Shown here piece by piece: positions 27,977 to 40,172 of a stretch of DNA of 64,000 bases. A program made the position numbers and the translations under genes. Each line of letters begins with the position of its first letter. Position 1 is the first letter of the stretch. Under the pieces are notes generated by a model, which worked only from the letters and a program-made list of their open reading frames with translations, made no database searches and had not been told where the DNA came from. Source of the DNA: Mycobacterium sp. JS623 (GTDB lineage Bacteria > Actinomycetota > Actinomycetes > Mycobacteriales > Mycobacteriaceae); NCBI RefSeq assembly GCF_000328565.1, contig NC_019966.1, positions 3,162,001 through 3,226,000 of the forward strand, given 5' to 3'.

Positions 27977-29902
27977 TTACACAGGGACGGGCTCGTCGCC
28001 TTGCACCCGGCCGAGACGCCATTCGCCGTCGCCGAGCAGTTCGAGTTCGTGGGTGTGATGCTGCTCGACAGTGCTGCGGTGGCTGACGCTGACCAGGATG
28101 GTCTCCGGCAGCTCGGTGCGCACCAGGTTGTACAGCAGGAACTCCAAACCTTCGTCCAACGCTGAGGTGGCCTCGTCGAGGAAGACGGCCTTCGGCCTGG
28201 TCAACAAGACGCGGGCGAACGAGATGCGCTGCTGCTCGCCAGGAGAGAGCACCTTGGCCCAATCCAGCACCTCGTCTAGCCGGTGGACGAGGTGCTGCAG
28301 CGCAACCTTGTGCAGCATTTGTTGCAGGGTTCGATCGTCGATCGACCCCTCTTCACTCGGATAGCTCACGACCGCGCGCAGATTACCCAGCGGCACGTAC
28401 GGCAGCTGCGAAAGGAACATCGTTTCGTTGGGGCCGCACGGCCGGGTCAGGGTGCCGGAGCAGAACGGCCACAACTCCGCCAGGCTGCGCAGCAGCGTGG
28501 TCTTCCCGCTGCCGGATGGCCCGGTGACCACCAACGTGTCGCCGATTTCCAGGCGCATGTCGAGCGGCTTGATGAGCTGCTTGCCGTCGGGGGTGCGGAC
28601 CTCGACGTCGTCGAGCACAACCGCGCCGTCCTTGCATGGGGTGGTCGTGACTTCCGGTAGCGCCCTTCCTTCTTCGTTGGCGATGACCAGGCCGTGCAGA
28701 CGGATGATCGCCGCGCGATAGCCGGCGAACGAGTCGTATGCATTTCGGAAGAACGACAGCCCGTCTTGGATGCTGCCGAAGGCCGACGCCGACTGCGACA
28801 TGGCGCCGAGCTTGATCTCGCCGGCGAGGAATCGCGGGAACTGCAAGATATAGGGCACGACCACGATGATCTGGCTCATGGACAGGTTCCACCCGTAGAA
28901 GCCGATCATCCGATTGACGTACCGCTTGTAGTTGGAGACGACCGGCGCGAACAGGCGTCGCAGCCCCGTTCGCTCCGCGATCTCGCCGCGATAGAAAGCA
29001 ACCGCCTCCGAGGCGTCGCGCAGTCGCACCAGCGCGTAGCGGAAGGCCGCGTTGAACTTCTCGTTGTTGAAGGCGAGCCAGATAATTGGTTTGCCGATCC
29101 AGAACGCGAAGATCGTCGCGAAGATGACGTACACAATCAGGATGATGAACATCGCCTTGGGCACCTGAAACCCGATGATGGGCAGCGTGAGCGGGCCCGA
29201 CAGGTCCCACAGGATCTTCGTGAACGAAATCATCGACAGAATGGCTGAGACCGCCCCGAACACCAGCGTGGCCGCGGACGTGTTGTTCGGAGTGTTGGGC
29301 AGGGGACCGACACCTGCGGTGAAGATGTCGATGTCGGTCTGGATGCGTTGATCCGGGTTGTCGATCGTGTCATCGATAAAGCGGGACCGGTAGTAGGCCT
29401 TGCCGTCCAGCCAGTCGCCGGTGAGCCGATCGGTCAGCCACGCCCGCCACCGAAGCATGAATCGCTGCATCAGGAACAGGTCCACCATCACGCGGGCGAC
29501 GTGGATGGTGGCCAGGACGCCGAACACAATGATCGAGAACCAAAAGCCGTCCTTGCCCGAATTCTTAACGGCCTCGTCACCAGTGAGGCCTGCTGCGACC
29601 GACTGGAAGCTGCTCATCATGTCATTGCCCTGGAAGGACAACAGCACGTCGATGCGAACGCCGACGACTACTGACAGCAGCAGTGCCCCCAGCCAGATCC
29701 AGACTCTGAGGCTGTCGCGACCGGTGAAGTAGCCGCCGGTGATACGCCAGAACTGCCTGCCCCACTTGGTGAACCTGGCGATCAGCAGCAACACCAGAAA
29801 AGTGCCGACCGCCATGAACGTCCACCAGCGGGCGATCCACCACAGCGATTTCAACAGCTCGCTGCCCCAGTCCAGCGTTGGGGTGAACATGTCCGGGTTC
29901 AT
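27977..29902 (-). CDS. SbmA/BacA-like ABC transporter, paralogue 2
   Basis: 641 aa from ATG 29902 ([12 protein letters not shown]); the frame is open to 29923. Same layout as the other two copies: [76 protein letters not shown], Walker [10 protein letters not shown], signature LSPGEQQR, Walker [15 protein letters not shown]-loop [12 protein letters not shown]. All ATPase motifs are canonical. Sequence differs from copies 1 and 3 across the membrane domain, so the array is not recent. Ends in a GDEPVPV tail lacking in the others. Confidence 0.92.
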   Translation of the reverse strand: MNPDMFTPTLDWGSELLKSLWWIARWWTFMAVGTFLVLLLIARFTKWGRQFWRITGGYFTGRDSLRVWIWLGALLLSVVVGVRIDVLLSFQGNDMMSSFQSVAAGLTGDEAVKNSGKDGFWFSIIVFGVLATIHVARVMVDLFLMQRFMLRWRAWLTDRLTGDWLDGKAYYRSRFIDDTIDNPDQRIQTDIDIFTAGVGPLPNTPNNTSAATLVFGAVSAILSMISFTKILWDLSGPLTLPIIGFQVPKAMFIILIVYVIFATIFAFWIGKPIIWLAFNNEKFNAAFRYALVRLRDASEAVAFYRGEIAERTGLRRLFAPVVSNYKRYVNRMIGFYGWNLSMSQIIVVVPYILQFPRFLAGEIKLGAMSQSASAFGSIQDGLSFFRNAYDSFAGYRAAIIRLHGLVIANEEGRALPEVTTTPCKDGAVVLDDVEVRTPDGKQLIKPLDMRLEIGDTLVVTGPSGSGKTTLLRSLAELWPFCSGTLTRPCGPNETMFLSQLPYVPLGNLRAVVSYPSEEGSIDDRTLQQMLHKVALQHLVHRLDEVLDWAKVLSPGEQQRISFARVLLTRPKAVFLDEATSALDEGLEFLLYNLVRTELPETILVSVSHRSTVEQHHTHELELLGDGEWRLGRVQGDEPVPV

Positions 29903-29948
29903 CCCGGCAAGGTACCTCGACAATCTGTTGTGAGCCCCCTGGGAGGGT

Positions 29949-31838
29949 CTAGCTCCTGGTAGGAAGCGCGTCGAGGCGCCACTCGCCGTCGCCGACCAAC
30001 TGCAGGTGCCGGCCGTGGAACTGCTCGATGGTGCCGCGATGGCTCACGCTGACCAGAACTGAGTCGGAGAGCTCGGTCCGCAGCAGTTCGTAGAGCATCA
30101 GCTCCAGCCCCTCGTCCATCGCTGCGGTCGACTCGTCGAGGAAGACCGCCCGCGGTTTGGCGAGCAGGATGCGCGCGAACGCGATGCGCTGCTGCTCGCC
30201 GACCGAGAGCACCTTCGCCCAGTCTTTGACGTCGTTGAGCCGGATGGCCAGATGTCGCAGGGCCACCTTGACGAGGGCCTGCTGAATGTCGCGATCGTCG
30301 AGGGAACCCGCCTCGTGTGGATACGACGCGACGGCACGGAGGTCGCCAAGCGGGATGTAGGGCAGTTGCGGCACGAACATCGCGTCGCGCTGGTCCGACG
30401 GCAACCGCACGCTGCCGGACACGAACGGCCACAGCCCGGCGAGGCTCTGCAACAGCACGGTCTTACCAATGCCTGACGGTCCGCTGATCAGCAGCGCGTC
30501 CCCCGGCGCCAGGTGGAAGTCGAGGTCGCGGATGAGCGGTTCACCCTCGGGGGTGCGAACGGCTAGACCGTCGACCTGTAGGGCGCCGTCCTGCGACTTG
30601 ATCGTGGTCACCTGGCCGAACCTGCGTGCCAGCGAGTTCTCGTCGACCAGTCCATTCAGCCGGATGATCGCCGCCCGATAGCTCGCGAACGAATCGTATG
30701 CGTCGCGGAAGAACGACAACGAGTTGTGAATAGTGTGAAATGCGGCGGCGGACTGGAAAATATCGCCAAGTGAAATCTGTCCTGCGAAAAGCCGCGGTGC
30801 CTGGACGATGAACGGCAGCGGGTCGATCGCCTGGCTCATGGACAGATTCCATCCGGTGAACAACACCATCCGGTTGCGCCAGTTGCCGTAGTTGTCCATG
30901 ACGGCCGACAGGCGGCCAGTGAGCACAAACCGTTCGGCGTTCTCACCGCGGTACATGCCCACGGCTGCGCTCGCATCTCTCAAGCGGACGAGCGCGTACC
31001 GGAAGCCCGCATTGAGAAGTTCGTTCATGAAGCTCAATCGGATCAGCGGCCTGCCGATTACGAACGCGATGACGGTGGCCGCGAGCACATAGCCGATCAC
31101 CACCACGAACAGCGCCCTCGGCAGGGTCACGGTGCCCAGCGTCAGGGGGCCAGAGAGATGCCAGAGGATCGCGCCGAACGAGAAGACCGACACCACCGCC
31201 TCGACGGCGCCGAACAGCAGCAGCCGATCCGAGGTGTAGGCCGGATTGTTCGGCTCGCCGCCGACGCCCGCGGTGAAGATGTCGATGTCCTGCTGAATGC
31301 GTTGATCAGGATTGTCGATGGCCCGTCGCGAGAATTGGCTGCGGAAGTAGGCGTAGTCGCCGAGCCAGTCACCAATGAAGCGGTGGCTCAACCAGATTCG
31401 CCATCGCATGATGAACGTTTGAGTCAACCAGAGGTCGGCAAGCGTGCGCGCCACATAACAAACGGCCAGCACCGCGAAAACCAGGATCGTCACCCAAAAG
31501 CCATGAATGCCCGCGCTTCTCGCCGAGTCGGGCTGAAACGTCAGTTGCAGCGACGAGAAAAGGTCGTTGGCGTAGTAGCTGAGCAGCACGTTGATGCGGA
31601 CGACCAGGATTGCCGACAACAACAGCAGCCCCACCACAGCCCACACCGGCACGCTCTGCCTGCCCTTGAAGTAATCGCCGGTGATGCGCCAGAACTGCCG
31701 TCCCCATTCCGTCATCCGGCCGACCAGCAACAGCACCGCCAGCAGGGCAGCCGCGGTGATCACCCATACGTGCAGCACCCACACCGCCGAGTTGACGGCT
31801 TCGTGACTCCAGTCGATCGACGGCCGGAACGGATTCAT
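29949..31838 (-). CDS. SbmA/BacA-like ABC transporter, paralogue 3
   Basis: 629 aa, first of the minus-strand trio. Membrane domain with [55 protein letters not shown] and [21 protein letters not shown]. The ATPase motifs deviate: Walker [10 protein letters not shown], signature LSVGEQQR, Walker [15 protein letters not shown]-loop [12 protein letters not shown]. Essential Lys, Glu and His are kept, so activity is likely but may differ. Divergent from ilvG; the shared promoter lies in 31839-31905. Confidence 0.92.
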   Translation of the reverse strand: MNPFRPSIDWSHEAVNSAVWVLHVWVITAAALLAVLLLVGRMTEWGRQFWRITGDYFKGRQSVPVWAVVGLLLLSAILVVRINVLLSYYANDLFSSLQLTFQPDSARSAGIHGFWVTILVFAVLAVCYVARTLADLWLTQTFIMRWRIWLSHRFIGDWLGDYAYFRSQFSRRAIDNPDQRIQQDIDIFTAGVGGEPNNPAYTSDRLLLFGAVEAVVSVFSFGAILWHLSGPLTLGTVTLPRALFVVVIGYVLAATVIAFVIGRPLIRLSFMNELLNAGFRYALVRLRDASAAVGMYRGENAERFVLTGRLSAVMDNYGNWRNRMVLFTGWNLSMSQAIDPLPFIVQAPRLFAGQISLGDIFQSAAAFHTIHNSLSFFRDAYDSFASYRAAIIRLNGLVDENSLARRFGQVTTIKSQDGALQVDGLAVRTPEGEPLIRDLDFHLAPGDALLISGPSGIGKTVLLQSLAGLWPFVSGSVRLPSDQRDAMFVPQLPYIPLGDLRAVASYPHEAGSLDDRDIQQALVKVALRHLAIRLNDVKDWAKVLSVGEQQRIAFARILLAKPRAVFLDESTAAMDEGLELMLYELLRTELSDSVLVSVSHRGTIEQFHGRHLQLVGDGEWRLDALPTRS

Positions 31839-31905
31839 GTCGGCCCCGGGTCCGCGCCTGCGATGAGCACATCGGTGTCATTCACCCGGTGATTATGCTG
31901 CGGAA

Positions 31906-33543
31906 ATGAGCATCGACGCTCCAGTTACCGTCAATGCCGGGCATCTGGTCGCTCGACGGCTGCGCGCCAGCGGCATCGACACCATCTTCACCTTGTCCGG
32001 TGGACATCTGTTCTCGATTTACGACGGATGCCGCGCCGAGAACATCCGGCTGATCGATACCCGCCACGAGCAGACCGCGGCGTTTGCCGCCGAAGGCTGG
32101 TCGAAAGTGACCAGGGTGCCCGGGGTGGCCGTGCTGACGGCGGGCCCCGGCGTGACCAACGGGATGAGCGCGATGGCGGCCGCGCAGCAGAATCAGTCAC
32201 CTCTGGTGGTGCTGGGCGGGCGGGCGCCCGCGTTGCGGTGGGGGCAGGGGTCGCTGCAGGAGATCGACCACGTGCCGTTCGTCGCGCCGTTGACCCGCTT
32301 CGCCGCCACCGCGCAGTCGGCGGATGCCGTCGGCGGGTTGATCGACGACGCGCTTCGCGCCGCGGTTGGTGCGCCGTCGGGTGTTGCGTTCATCGATTTC
32401 CCGATGGACCACGTGTTCAGCGAGGCGCAGGACGCAGGCGGCCCCGGCGCGCTGAGTCAGCGTCCGGTTGCGGCCGACGCGGACGGCAATGCGGTGGACG
32501 CGGCCACGCGACTGTTGGCGCAGGCGCAGCGGCCGGTCATCATGGCGGGCACCAACGTGTGGTGGGGGCATGCAGAGAGGGCCTTGCTGGAGTTGGCCGA
32601 GGCCCTGCGGATCCCGGTACTGATGAACGGGATGGCCCGCGGCACGGTGCCGGCGGACCACGCGTTGGCGTTCTCAAGGGCACGGTCAAAAGCGTTGGGG
32701 GAGGCTGATGTTGCGCTCGTCGTCGGGGTGCCGATGGACTTTCGGCTGGGCTTCGGCGGGGTTTTCGGTGTGCAGACCAAGCTGATCGTCGCCGATCGCG
32801 TCGAACCCGACCGCGCGCATCCGCGCGACGTCGCGGCCGAACTCTACGGCGATTTGAGCGCCACGTTGTCGGCGCTGGCTTCCGCTGCGGCGGGCGAGCA
32901 CGAGGGCTGGATCGGCGAATTGCGTGCCGTCGAGGACGCTGCGCGGGCCGCCGAGCAGGCGGAGTTGGACGACGACCGCACCCCGCTGCATCCAATGCGG
33001 TTGTACGCCGAACTCAGGCCGCTGCTGGACCGCGACGCGATCGTCGTCATCGACGCTGGCGACTTCGGCTCGTATGCAGGGCGGGTGATCGACAGCTACG
33101 TGCCGGGCGCGTGGCTGGACAGCGGCCCGTTCGGCTGCCTGGGTTCCGGGCCTGGCTATGCGCTGGCCGCCAAGCTGGCCCGGCCGGATCGGCAGGTGGT
33201 GCTGCTCCAGGGCGACGGCGCCTTCGGATTCTCCGGTATGGAGTGGGATACGTTGGTGCGCCACGGTATTCACGTCGTCTCGGTGATCGGCAACAACGGC
33301 ATCTGGGCGCTGGAGAAGCATCCGATGGAGATGTTGTACGGCTACTCGGTGGTCGCCGAATTGCGGCCGGGCACCCGCTACGACCAGGTGGTGACAGCGC
33401 TCGGCGGGCATGGGGAGCTGGTGTCGACTCCGGCACAGGTTCGGCCGGCGCTGGAGCGGGCGTTCTCGTCGGGCTTGCCTGCTGTGGTGAATGCGCTGAC
33501 CGACCCGACCGTCGCGTACCCCCGCCGCTCCAATCTGGCCTAG
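31906..33543 (+). CDS. ilvG: Thiamine-diphosphate enzyme, acetolactate synthase large-subunit homologue
   Basis: 545 aa. ThDP-dependent decarboxylase fold with the activating Glu in [17 protein letters not shown] (about residue 51), central FAD/ADP-like domain, and the Mg-ThDP motif [29 protein letters not shown]. Matches ilvG (Rv1820) in position just before secA2. No small regulatory subunit is next to it, and housekeeping ilvB-ilvN is elsewhere in mycobacteria, so an acetohydroxyacid synthase role is uncertain; oxalyl-CoA decarboxylase-like activity is an alternative. Confidence 0.85.
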   Translation: MSIDAPVTVNAGHLVARRLRASGIDTIFTLSGGHLFSIYDGCRAENIRLIDTRHEQTAAFAAEGWSKVTRVPGVAVLTAGPGVTNGMSAMAAAQQNQSPLVVLGGRAPALRWGQGSLQEIDHVPFVAPLTRFAATAQSADAVGGLIDDALRAAVGAPSGVAFIDFPMDHVFSEAQDAGGPGALSQRPVAADADGNAVDAATRLLAQAQRPVIMAGTNVWWGHAERALLELAEALRIPVLMNGMARGTVPADHALAFSRARSKALGEADVALVVGVPMDFRLGFGGVFGVQTKLIVADRVEPDRAHPRDVAAELYGDLSATLSALASAAAGEHEGWIGELRAVEDAARAAEQAELDDDRTPLHPMRLYAELRPLLDRDAIVVIDAGDFGSYAGRVIDSYVPGAWLDSGPFGCLGSGPGYALAAKLARPDRQVVLLQGDGAFGFSGMEWDTLVRHGIHVVSVIGNNGIWALEKHPMEMLYGYSVVAELRPGTRYDQVVTALGGHGELVSTPAQVRPALERAFSSGLPAVVNALTDPTVAYPRRSNLA

Positions 33544-33659
33544 CTTCAAGTGCCGCGCGCGTGTTTGCCCACGACACGCCGTAGAAGTCTGTACCAAAGC
33601 GCACGCTCGCGGGCTGTAAATCACTGGACGCCTTGAGCATTGGCGACCATCCTGAAGGC

Positions 33660-34496
33660 GTGACAGTCAGATTGCACGACTCTGTCGACGAGTTCCGCGA
33701 GATCGCGGAACCGTTGTACAGACGCGACCCGATCACGAACACCATCGAGCTGACCCTGCTGTCGGCGGGAGCGTTTCCTGCCGACTCGCTCCTGCTCACG
33801 GTGTGGGACGACGGCACGCCCGTGGGTGCAGCTCTGCAGACGCCGCCATACCCGTTGGCGTGCAATGCAATTCCGGTAGACACCATGGATGCCGTCGCCG
33901 CCGAGCTTGTCGCCGGGCGGCCCGAACTGACCAGCGTGCGCGGAGACAGATCGTCCGCAACGGCGTTCGCGGATGCGTGGCAGGCGATCACGGGACGCGA
34001 AGCGTCGATCAGCACCGAAGAACGGCTGTATCGATTGGGCACGCTGAGGGCACCCGCTGGCGTTGCCGGCGCGCCGAGAGACGCCAACGACGACGACCGC
34101 GGCCTTCTCATCGACTGGGTGCAGGGGTTTTTCGAGGACGCGTTTGGCTCAGCGCGCCACGATGGCAGCCAAGAGTTCGTCGACAACGCGAACCAGGTCG
34201 GACACCGGTTCGTGCTCTGGGACGTCGACGGCTTGCCTGTCAGCGTGGCGATGCTGCGCGTGCCCGCCGCGGGCGTATCGCGGATCGGCCCGGTGTTCAC
34301 ACCCCGCGAGCTGCGCGGCCACGGCTACGGCTCGGTCGTCACCGCCGCGGCCGTGCGGCTCGCCCACCGCAGCGGCACGCCGGACGTTGTGCTGTTCGCC
34401 GATCTCGCAAATCCGACGTCGAACGCCATTTACCAACGGATTGGCTTCCAACCGGTCGCTGACAGTGTCCGGATCGACTTCGTCGCGCTCGACTGA
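33660..34496 (+). CDS. GNAT-family N-acetyltransferase
   Basis: 278 aa from GTG 33660 ([12 protein letters not shown]); TTG 33633 is an alternative. The acetyl-CoA-binding motif A is [59 protein letters not shown], with the R-G-x-G-x-G/S-like loop LRGHGYGS. The N-terminal half is a second, degenerate GNAT-like domain ([12 protein letters not shown], then [11 protein letters not shown]). Substrate unknown. Lies between ilvG and secA2 in the same direction. Confidence 0.85.
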   Translation: MTVRLHDSVDEFREIAEPLYRRDPITNTIELTLLSAGAFPADSLLLTVWDDGTPVGAALQTPPYPLACNAIPVDTMDAVAAELVAGRPELTSVRGDRSSATAFADAWQAITGREASISTEERLYRLGTLRAPAGVAGAPRDANDDDRGLLIDWVQGFFEDAFGSARHDGSQEFVDNANQVGHRFVLWDVDGLPVSVAMLRVPAAGVSRIGPVFTPRELRGHGYGSVVTAAAVRLAHRSGTPDVVLFADLANPTSNAIYQRIGFQPVADSVRIDFVALD

Positions 34497-34543
34497 CGCG
34501 AGCGTGCCCACGCGGTCGGAAAAGCCGCAGGTACGGTAAATGT

Positions 34544-36877
34544 GTGGCGAAGACCAAAAACCGCACCTCAGGTCGTGTCAGCAACCGGTTCTGGAAGCTG
34601 CTCGGCGCCAGCACCGACCGCGACCAGGCCCAGTCGATGTCGTCCGTGCGCAAGTCGGCCGAGTTCGAAGAGAAGGCGGCCGACCTCGACGATGAGCAGC
34701 TGCGCAAGGCTGCCCAGCTGCTGAACCTGGACGACCTGGCCGAGTCATCCGATATCCCGCAGTTCCTCGCCATCGCCCGCGAGGCGGCCAAGCGGACCAC
34801 CACCTTGGAGCCGTTCGACGTCCAGCTGCAGGGCGCGCTGCGGATGCTGGCGGGCGACGTGGTCGAGATGGCGACCGGTGAAGGCAAGACGCTGGCGGGT
34901 GCGATCGCGGCCGCGGGATACGCCATCGCCGGACGCAACGTTCACGTCATCACCATCAACGACTACCTGGCCCGCCGCGACGCCGAATGGATGGGCCCCC
35001 TGATCGAAGCGCTCGGACTGACGGTCGGGTGGATCACCGCGGACTCCACGGCCGAAGAGCGCCGCAAGGCCTACAGGTGCAACATCACCTACGCCTCGGT
35101 CAACGAGGTCGGCTTCGACGTGCTGCGCGACCAGCTGGTCACCGACGTCGAGGATCTGGTGTCGCCGAACCCTGACGTCGCGCTGATCGACGAGGCCGAC
35201 TCGGTGCTCGTCGACGAGGCGTTGGTGCCGCTCGTCCTCGCGGGTACCACCCACCGGGAGACACCGAAAGTCGAGATCATCCGGCTCGTCGGCGAGTTGA
35301 TCCCGGGCAAGGACTACGACACCGACGCCGACAACCGCAACGTCCACCTCACCGAGTCCGGCGCGCAGAAGCTCGAGGCAAAACTCGGCGGCATCGATCT
35401 CTACTCCGAGGAACACGTCGGCACCACCCTCACGGAGGTCAACGTCGCATTGCACGCGCACGTGCTGCTGCAGCGCGACGTCCACTACATCGTCCGCGAC
35501 GACGCCGTGCATCTGATCAACGCGTCACGCGGCCGCATCGCGCAATTGCAGCGCTGGCCCGACGGGCTGCAGGCCGCCGTAGAGGCGAAGGAGGGGATCG
35601 AGACCACCGAAACGGGGGAGGTGCTCGACACCATCACGGTCCAGGCGCTGATCAATCGGTACCCGCGGGTGTGCGGCATGACGGGCACCGCGCTTGCGGC
35701 AGGCGAACAGCTGCGCCAGTTCTACAAGCTCGGTGTGTCACCAATTGCGCCGAATACTCCTAACATTCGCGAAGACGACATCGACCGCGTGTACATCACC
35801 GCGGCAGCCAAGACCGACGCGATCGTCGACCACATCAAGGAAGTGCACGAAACCAATCAGCCCGTGCTGGTCGGCACCCACGACGTCGCCGAGTCCGAGG
35901 AGCTGCACGAAAAACTGGTCAAGGCCGGCGTTCCCGCCGCCGTGCTGAACGCCAAGAACGATGAAGAAGAAGCACGCGTCATCGCTGAGGCGGGCAAGCT
36001 CGGCAGCGTCACCGTGTCCACCCAGATGGCGGGCCGCGGCACCGACATCCGGCTCGGCGGCTCCGATGAGGCCAATCACGATGAGGTCGCCGAGCTGGGC
36101 GGACTACACGTCATCGGCACCGGCCGCCACCACACCGAGAGGCTGGACAACCAACTGCGTGGCCGCGCCGGACGCCAGGGCGACCCTGGGTCGTCGGTGT
36201 TCTTCGCCAGCTGGGAAGACGACGTGGTCGTCGCACACCTCGATCCCAGCAAGCTGCCGATGGAAACCGACCCGGAAAAAGGGGACGGCCGCATCGTCAG
36301 CAACAAGGCCGCGACACTGCTTGATCACGCACAGCGCGTCGCTGAGGGCCGGATGCTCGACATCCACGCCAACAACTGGCGCTACAACCAGCTGATCGCC
36401 CAGCAGCGCGCGATCATTGTCGAACGACGAGACACGTTGCTGCGCACCGCAACTGCCCGCGAGGAGTTGGCCGAGCGCGCACCCAAGCGTTATGAGGAGA
36501 TCGTCGACGAGCTCGGCGAGGAGAAGCTGGAGAAGATCTGCCGGCTGATCATGCTGTATCACCTTGACCGCGGCTGGGCCGACCATCTGGCGTACCTGGC
36601 CGACATCCGCGAGAGCATTCACCTGCGGGCACTGGGCAACCAGACGCCGATCGACGAGTTCCACCGGATGGCCGTCGACGCATTCGCCTCGCTGGCCGCC
36701 GACGCGATCGAGGCGGCCCAGCAGACGTTCGAGACCGCTCCCTCAATAGCGGACGAGCCGGGCATCGACCTGTCCAAGCTGGCCCGGCCGACGTCGACGT
36801 GGACATACATGGTGCACGACAATCCGCTGGCAGACGAGACCATGTCGGCACTGAGCCTGCCGGGAGTCTTCCGATAG
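34544..36877 (+). CDS. secA2: Accessory Sec translocase ATPase SecA2
   Basis: 777 aa from GTG 34544, shorter than SecA1 and lacking its C-terminal linker and zinc site. Walker [12 protein letters not shown] (about 110-119), DEAD-type box LIDEADSV (about 215-221), helicase motif [13 protein letters not shown] and the nucleotide-binding [12 protein letters not shown]. SecA2 drives export of a small set of proteins in mycobacteria (for example SodA and some solute-binding proteins) with SecYEG and SecA1. Followed 9 bases later by pgsA2, as in M. tuberculosis. Confidence 0.97.
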   Translation: MAKTKNRTSGRVSNRFWKLLGASTDRDQAQSMSSVRKSAEFEEKAADLDDEQLRKAAQLLNLDDLAESSDIPQFLAIAREAAKRTTTLEPFDVQLQGALRMLAGDVVEMATGEGKTLAGAIAAAGYAIAGRNVHVITINDYLARRDAEWMGPLIEALGLTVGWITADSTAEERRKAYRCNITYASVNEVGFDVLRDQLVTDVEDLVSPNPDVALIDEADSVLVDEALVPLVLAGTTHRETPKVEIIRLVGELIPGKDYDTDADNRNVHLTESGAQKLEAKLGGIDLYSEEHVGTTLTEVNVALHAHVLLQRDVHYIVRDDAVHLINASRGRIAQLQRWPDGLQAAVEAKEGIETTETGEVLDTITVQALINRYPRVCGMTGTALAAGEQLRQFYKLGVSPIAPNTPNIREDDIDRVYITAAAKTDAIVDHIKEVHETNQPVLVGTHDVAESEELHEKLVKAGVPAAVLNAKNDEEEARVIAEAGKLGSVTVSTQMAGRGTDIRLGGSDEANHDEVAELGGLHVIGTGRHHTERLDNQLRGRAGRQGDPGSSVFFASWEDDVVVAHLDPSKLPMETDPEKGDGRIVSNKAATLLDHAQRVAEGRMLDIHANNWRYNQLIAQQRAIIVERRDTLLRTATAREELAERAPKRYEEIVDELGEEKLEKICRLIMLYHLDRGWADHLAYLADIRESIHLRALGNQTPIDEFHRMAVDAFASLAADAIEAAQQTFETAPSIADEPGIDLSKLARPTSTWTYMVHDNPLADETMSALSLPGVFR

Positions 36878-36886
36878 GTTTAGCCC

Positions 36887-37510
36887 ATGGAGGAGCCGCT
36901 CGGCCGGCAACATCAGGCGGGGGCCGCGCTGACGTCAGAATCCCGGGTGCTGACGGTGCCCAACGCACTGTCGGTGCTGCGCTTGCTGCTGGTGCCGGTG
37001 TTCCTCTACCTGCTGCTGGTGGCTCATGCCACCGGCTGGGCGACGGCGCTGCTGATGTTCAGCGGCTTCTCCGACTGGGCTGACGGCAAGATCGCCCGGC
37101 TCGTCGACAACCAGTCGTCGCGGCTCGGCGAGCTGCTCGACCCTGCCGTCGACCGCATCTACATGGTGACAGTGCCTGTGGCGCTGGCGATTTACGGTGC
37201 GGTGCCATGGTGGATCGTGCTGACACTGATCGGTCGTGACGTCGTCTTGGCCGCGACGCTGCCGGTGCTGCGCAGCCGCGGGTTGACCGCGCTGCCGGTG
37301 ACCTACATCGGCAAGGCCGCCACCTTCGCGCTGATGTCGGGTTTCCCGCTGATACTGCTCGGCCAGTTCGATGCACTGTGGAGCCGCGTCGTGCTGGCAT
37401 GCGGCTGGGCGTTCCTGATCTGGGGCCTGGCCATGTACCTGTGGTCCGCGGTGCTGTACCTGATCCAGGTGTCCATGGTGGCGCGCCAACTACCCAAGTC
37501 GTCGACGTGA
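36887..37510 (+). CDS. pgsA2: CDP-alcohol phosphatidyltransferase
   Basis: 207 aa integral membrane enzyme. The CDP-alcohol phosphotransferase motif DG-x2-AR-x8-G-x3-D-x3-D is exact: [14 protein letters not shown] followed by [10 protein letters not shown] (about residues 61-86). Named pgsA2 by synteny after secA2; whether it makes phosphatidylglycerophosphate or cardiolipin-type product is unsettled from sequence. The stop overlaps the GTG of the next gene (GTGA). Confidence 0.92.
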   Translation: MEEPLGRQHQAGAALTSESRVLTVPNALSVLRLLLVPVFLYLLLVAHATGWATALLMFSGFSDWADGKIARLVDNQSSRLGELLDPAVDRIYMVTVPVALAIYGAVPWWIVLTLIGRDVVLAATLPVLRSRGLTALPVTYIGKAATFALMSGFPLILLGQFDALWSRVVLACGWAFLIWGLAMYLWSAVLYLIQVSMVARQLPKSST

Positions 37511-38409
37511 GCACCCTGGGCGGTTACGACCCCCACGCGGGCCGCAACGCGCATGAGGCCAACACGCCGACGCTGATCCCCGTCCCATCGCTGCTGCGCT
37601 CACTGCTATCCGATCACCTCGATCCGGGCTACGCCGCGGCGGCTCACGCGAAAGAGGCCACCGGCAAGCGCAGGACGTGGTGGCAGGCGTGGACGTGGCA
37701 GATCGGCGGTGCGCTGATGATCGCGGTGGTGTTCGCCGCGGCAGTTGCGCAGGCGCGTTCGACAGCGCCGGGTGTGCGGGAGAGCCAGCACGTGCTGGCG
37801 GGAAGCGTGAAGTCCGCGGAAGCCACCACTAACGAAGCCACCGCCCGTCGCAATGCCCTTGCCGCTCAGGTGGACGCCGAGCGGCGCAGCAGGCTCGAGG
37901 GCGACGAACGCGGCCAGCAGTTGCTGGGCAGTCTGGATGCGGCGAATTTCGCTGCGGCCACCACCGCCGTGATCGGGCCCGGCCTGACGATCAGGGTCAC
38001 CGACCCTGGAATGTCGAAGGACCTCAGCGACGTCTCGAAGGAGCGTCTGCCCGGCAGCCAGCAAGTGATCCTCGACCGCGACCTGCAGCTGGTGGTCAAC
38101 TCGCTGTGGGTCAGCGGAGCCGAGGCCGTCTCGGTTGGCGGTGTGCGGATCGGCCCGAACGTGACGATCCGGCAGGCGGGCGGCGGCATCCTGGTCGACA
38201 ATCAACCGATCAGCAGCCCATACGTCATTCTCGCGATCGGACCGCCGCACGCCATGGCCGAGGTGTTCGACCGCAGCCCGGGCCTACAGCGACTTCGGTT
38301 GCTGGAGACCAGCTATGGCGTCGGGGTCAACGTCAGCTCCGGCGAGGGCCTGACGCTGCCCGCGGGTTCGGTTCGAGATGTCAACTTCGCCAAGCAGATT
38401 GGGCCCTAA
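37507..38409 (+). CDS. DUF881-family membrane-anchored protein (Rv1823-like)
   Basis: 300 aa from GTG 37507. One transmembrane helix at about residues 66-86 ([20 protein letters not shown]), then a coiled region ([28 protein letters not shown]) and the DUF881 fold ([55 protein letters not shown]). DUF881 proteins sit near division and envelope genes in actinobacteria; biochemical role unknown. The next start is reached through a 5-codon linker ORF whose ATG overlaps this TAA. Confidence 0.88.
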   Translation: MSTLGGYDPHAGRNAHEANTPTLIPVPSLLRSLLSDHLDPGYAAAAHAKEATGKRRTWWQAWTWQIGGALMIAVVFAAAVAQARSTAPGVRESQHVLAGSVKSAEATTNEATARRNALAAQVDAERRSRLEGDERGQQLLGSLDAANFAAATTAVIGPGLTIRVTDPGMSKDLSDVSKERLPGSQQVILDRDLQLVVNSLWVSGAEAVSVGGVRIGPNVTIRQAGGGILVDNQPISSPYVILAIGPPHAMAEVFDRSPGLQRLRLLETSYGVGVNVSSGEGLTLPAGSVRDVNFAKQIGP

Positions 38410-38426
38410 TGACGGGACACAAATGA
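38409..38426 (+). other. Linker mini-ORF (5 codons)
   Basis: ATG 38409 shares its A with the TAA of the DUF881 gene (TAATG). It reads MTGHK and ends TGA 38424-38426, overlapping the ATG at 38423 of the small membrane protein gene. Both ends overlap, so it can hand ribosomes from one gene to the next. Confidence 0.4.
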
Positions 38427-38755
38427 TCGGAATTGCCGCACTGGTCGTCGGGATCGTGTTGGGGTTGGTGTTTCACCCCAGCGTCCCCGAGGTCGTCCAG
38501 CCCTACCTGCCGATCGCGGTGGTGGCCGCGCTCGACGCGGTGTTCGGCGGATTGCGGGCCTATCTGGAGCGCATCTTCGACTCGAAGGTGTTCGTGATCT
38601 CGTTCGTGTTCAACGTCTTTGTGGCCGCGTTGATCGTGTACGTCGGCGACCAGCTCGGCGTCGGCACCCAGTTGTCCACGGCGATCATCGTGGTGCTCGG
38701 TATCCGGATCTTCGGCAACGCGGCCGCCTTGCGGCGCAGATTGTTCGGCGCATAG
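38423..38755 (+). CDS. Small basic membrane protein (DUF1290/Sbp family, Rv1824-like)
   Basis: 110 aa from ATG 38423. Three hydrophobic helices: MIGIAALVVGIVLGLVFHP, LPIAVVAALDAVFGGLRAYLE and VISFVFNVFVAALIVYVGDQLGVGTQLSTAIIVVLGIRIFGNAAALRR. DUF1290 proteins are typically encoded between two DUF881 genes, exactly as here; the trio is a conserved unit near gcvH and garA. Function unknown, perhaps envelope assembly. Confidence 0.9.
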   Translation: MIGIAALVVGIVLGLVFHPSVPEVVQPYLPIAVVAALDAVFGGLRAYLERIFDSKVFVISFVFNVFVAALIVYVGDQLGVGTQLSTAIIVVLGIRIFGNAAALRRRLFGA

Positions 38756-38760
38756 AGCTC

Positions 38761-39585
38761 ATGAGTGAAGACCACCCACCGCAACACGCGGCCGAGCCGG
38801 AACAACACGGCCGGCACGAGTTGCCGCCCGACGAACCGGCGCCGGAGATCGGCGAGCTGCATTCCAACGGAGTGATGGGGGTGGCGCGAAGGGGCCGATC
38901 GCAACTCGCGTTCGGCGCCCTAGCCATCGTGCTGCTGGTGATACTCGGCATCGCGATCGTCACGCAGGCACGGCAGACCGAATCAGGCGACGCGCTGGAG
39001 ACGGCGCGGCCGGCCGATCTGCTGGTGCTGCTGGATTCGCTGCAGCAGCGTGAGGCCGCGCTCAACACCGAAGTGGCCGACCTGCAGCGCAACTTGGCGC
39101 AGTTGCAGGCGTCCGGGAGCAGCGACCAGGCGGCGATCGAGAACGCACGGGCGCGGCTGGCCGCGCTGTCAATCCAGCTCGGCACTGTCGCCGCGACGGG
39201 CCCCGGCGTGACGCTGACGATCGAGGACACCGCACCGGGTGTGCCCGCCGAGACCATGCTCGACGTGATCAACGAGTTGCGGGCGGCGGGTGCCGAGGCG
39301 ATGGAGATTCGGGGCGGGTCGGTGGCGGTGCGCGTCGGTGTCGACACTTGGGTGGTCGGCACGCCAGGCGCGCTTGTCGTCGACAACGCGACCCTCAGCC
39401 CGCCGTATTCGGTTCTGGCCATTGGGGATCCGGCGACGCTGGCGGCGGCGATGAACATCCCCGGCGGCGCCATGGACAGTGTCGAGCGCGTCGGCGGCAA
39501 GATGGTGGTACAACAGTCCGACCGCGTCGACGTAACCGCCTTGCGGCAACCGAAACCCCGCCAATACGCTCAGCCAGTCAAATGA
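38761..39585 (+). CDS. DUF881-family membrane-anchored protein (Rv1825-like)
   Basis: 274 aa. A Pro/Glu/His-rich N-tail faces the cytoplasm, then one helix (about 57-78, [17 protein letters not shown]), a coiled coil ([24 protein letters not shown], residues about 92-130) and the DUF881 domain ([61 protein letters not shown]). Partner of the DUF881 gene at 37507. Its terminal ATGA begins an 8-codon linker ORF. Confidence 0.9.
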   Translation: MSEDHPPQHAAEPEQHGRHELPPDEPAPEIGELHSNGVMGVARRGRSQLAFGALAIVLLVILGIAIVTQARQTESGDALETARPADLLVLLDSLQQREAALNTEVADLQRNLAQLQASGSSDQAAIENARARLAALSIQLGTVAATGPGVTLTIEDTAPGVPAETMLDVINELRAAGAEAMEIRGGSVAVRVGVDTWVVGTPGALVVDNATLSPPYSVLAIGDPATLAAAMNIPGGAMDSVERVGGKMVVQQSDRVDVTALRQPKPRQYAQPVK

Positions 39586-39608
39586 AGGCACTTGCCAGCC
39601 GCCGATAA
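39582..39608 (+). other. Linker mini-ORF (8 codons) before gcvH
   Basis: ATG 39582 overlaps the TGA of the DUF881 gene (ATGA) and reads MKALASRR to TAA 39606-39608. The gcvH GTG lies 11 bases further, behind TAGGAGC. It overlaps only at its 5' end. Confidence 0.3.
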
Positions 39609-39619
39609 CTAGGAGCGCC

Positions 39620-40015
39620 GTGAGCGAAATCCCAGCCGACCTGTCCTATACCGAGGAACACGAGTGGGTGCAGCGCACCGGTGACGACACCGTCCGGGTC
39701 GGCATCACCGACTACGCGCAGTCGGCGCTCGGCGACGTGGTTTTCGTGCAGTTGCCAGACGTCGGAGCCGAGGTCACGGCGGGCGAGTCGTTCGGCGAAG
39801 TGGAATCGACGAAGTCGGTGTCCGACCTTTACGCGCCCGTCAGCGCGAAAGTCGTTGCGGTCAACGGTGATCTGGAAGCAAACCCGCAACTGGTCAACTC
39901 CGACCCCTACGGCGAAGGTTGGCTCGTCGATCTGAAGGTCGAGGGCTCGTCGCTGGACGACGCGCTGTCCGGGTTGCTGGATCCCGACGGCTACCGCGCC
40001 ACCACAACCGAATGA
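39620..40015 (+). CDS. gcvH: Glycine cleavage system H protein
   Basis: 131 aa from GTG 39620 behind TAGGAGC. The lipoyl-attachment site is [21 protein letters not shown], with Lys65. It shuttles the aminomethyl group and reducing equivalents between GcvP, GcvT and lipoamide dehydrogenase. GcvP is encoded 3 kb downstream in this window; GcvT is not. Complete length matches the family. Next comes garA. Confidence 0.97.
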   Translation: MSEIPADLSYTEEHEWVQRTGDDTVRVGITDYAQSALGDVVFVQLPDVGAEVTAGESFGEVESTKSVSDLYAPVSAKVVAVNGDLEANPQLVNSDPYGEGWLVDLKVEGSSLDDALSGLLDPDGYRATTTE

Positions 40016-40172
40016 CGAGTTGTTAGGGTTTTTGCGACCAAAGTCCAACACAGGCGGATCCGGCGGTGGTGGACCCAATCATGTCTACTGCGCGGTACGG
40101 TCAACACCAGACGTGTAATGACGGCTGGGGGCCCGGCCTGATATCGCCACAGCAGCCAGTGAGGAGCAGCGG

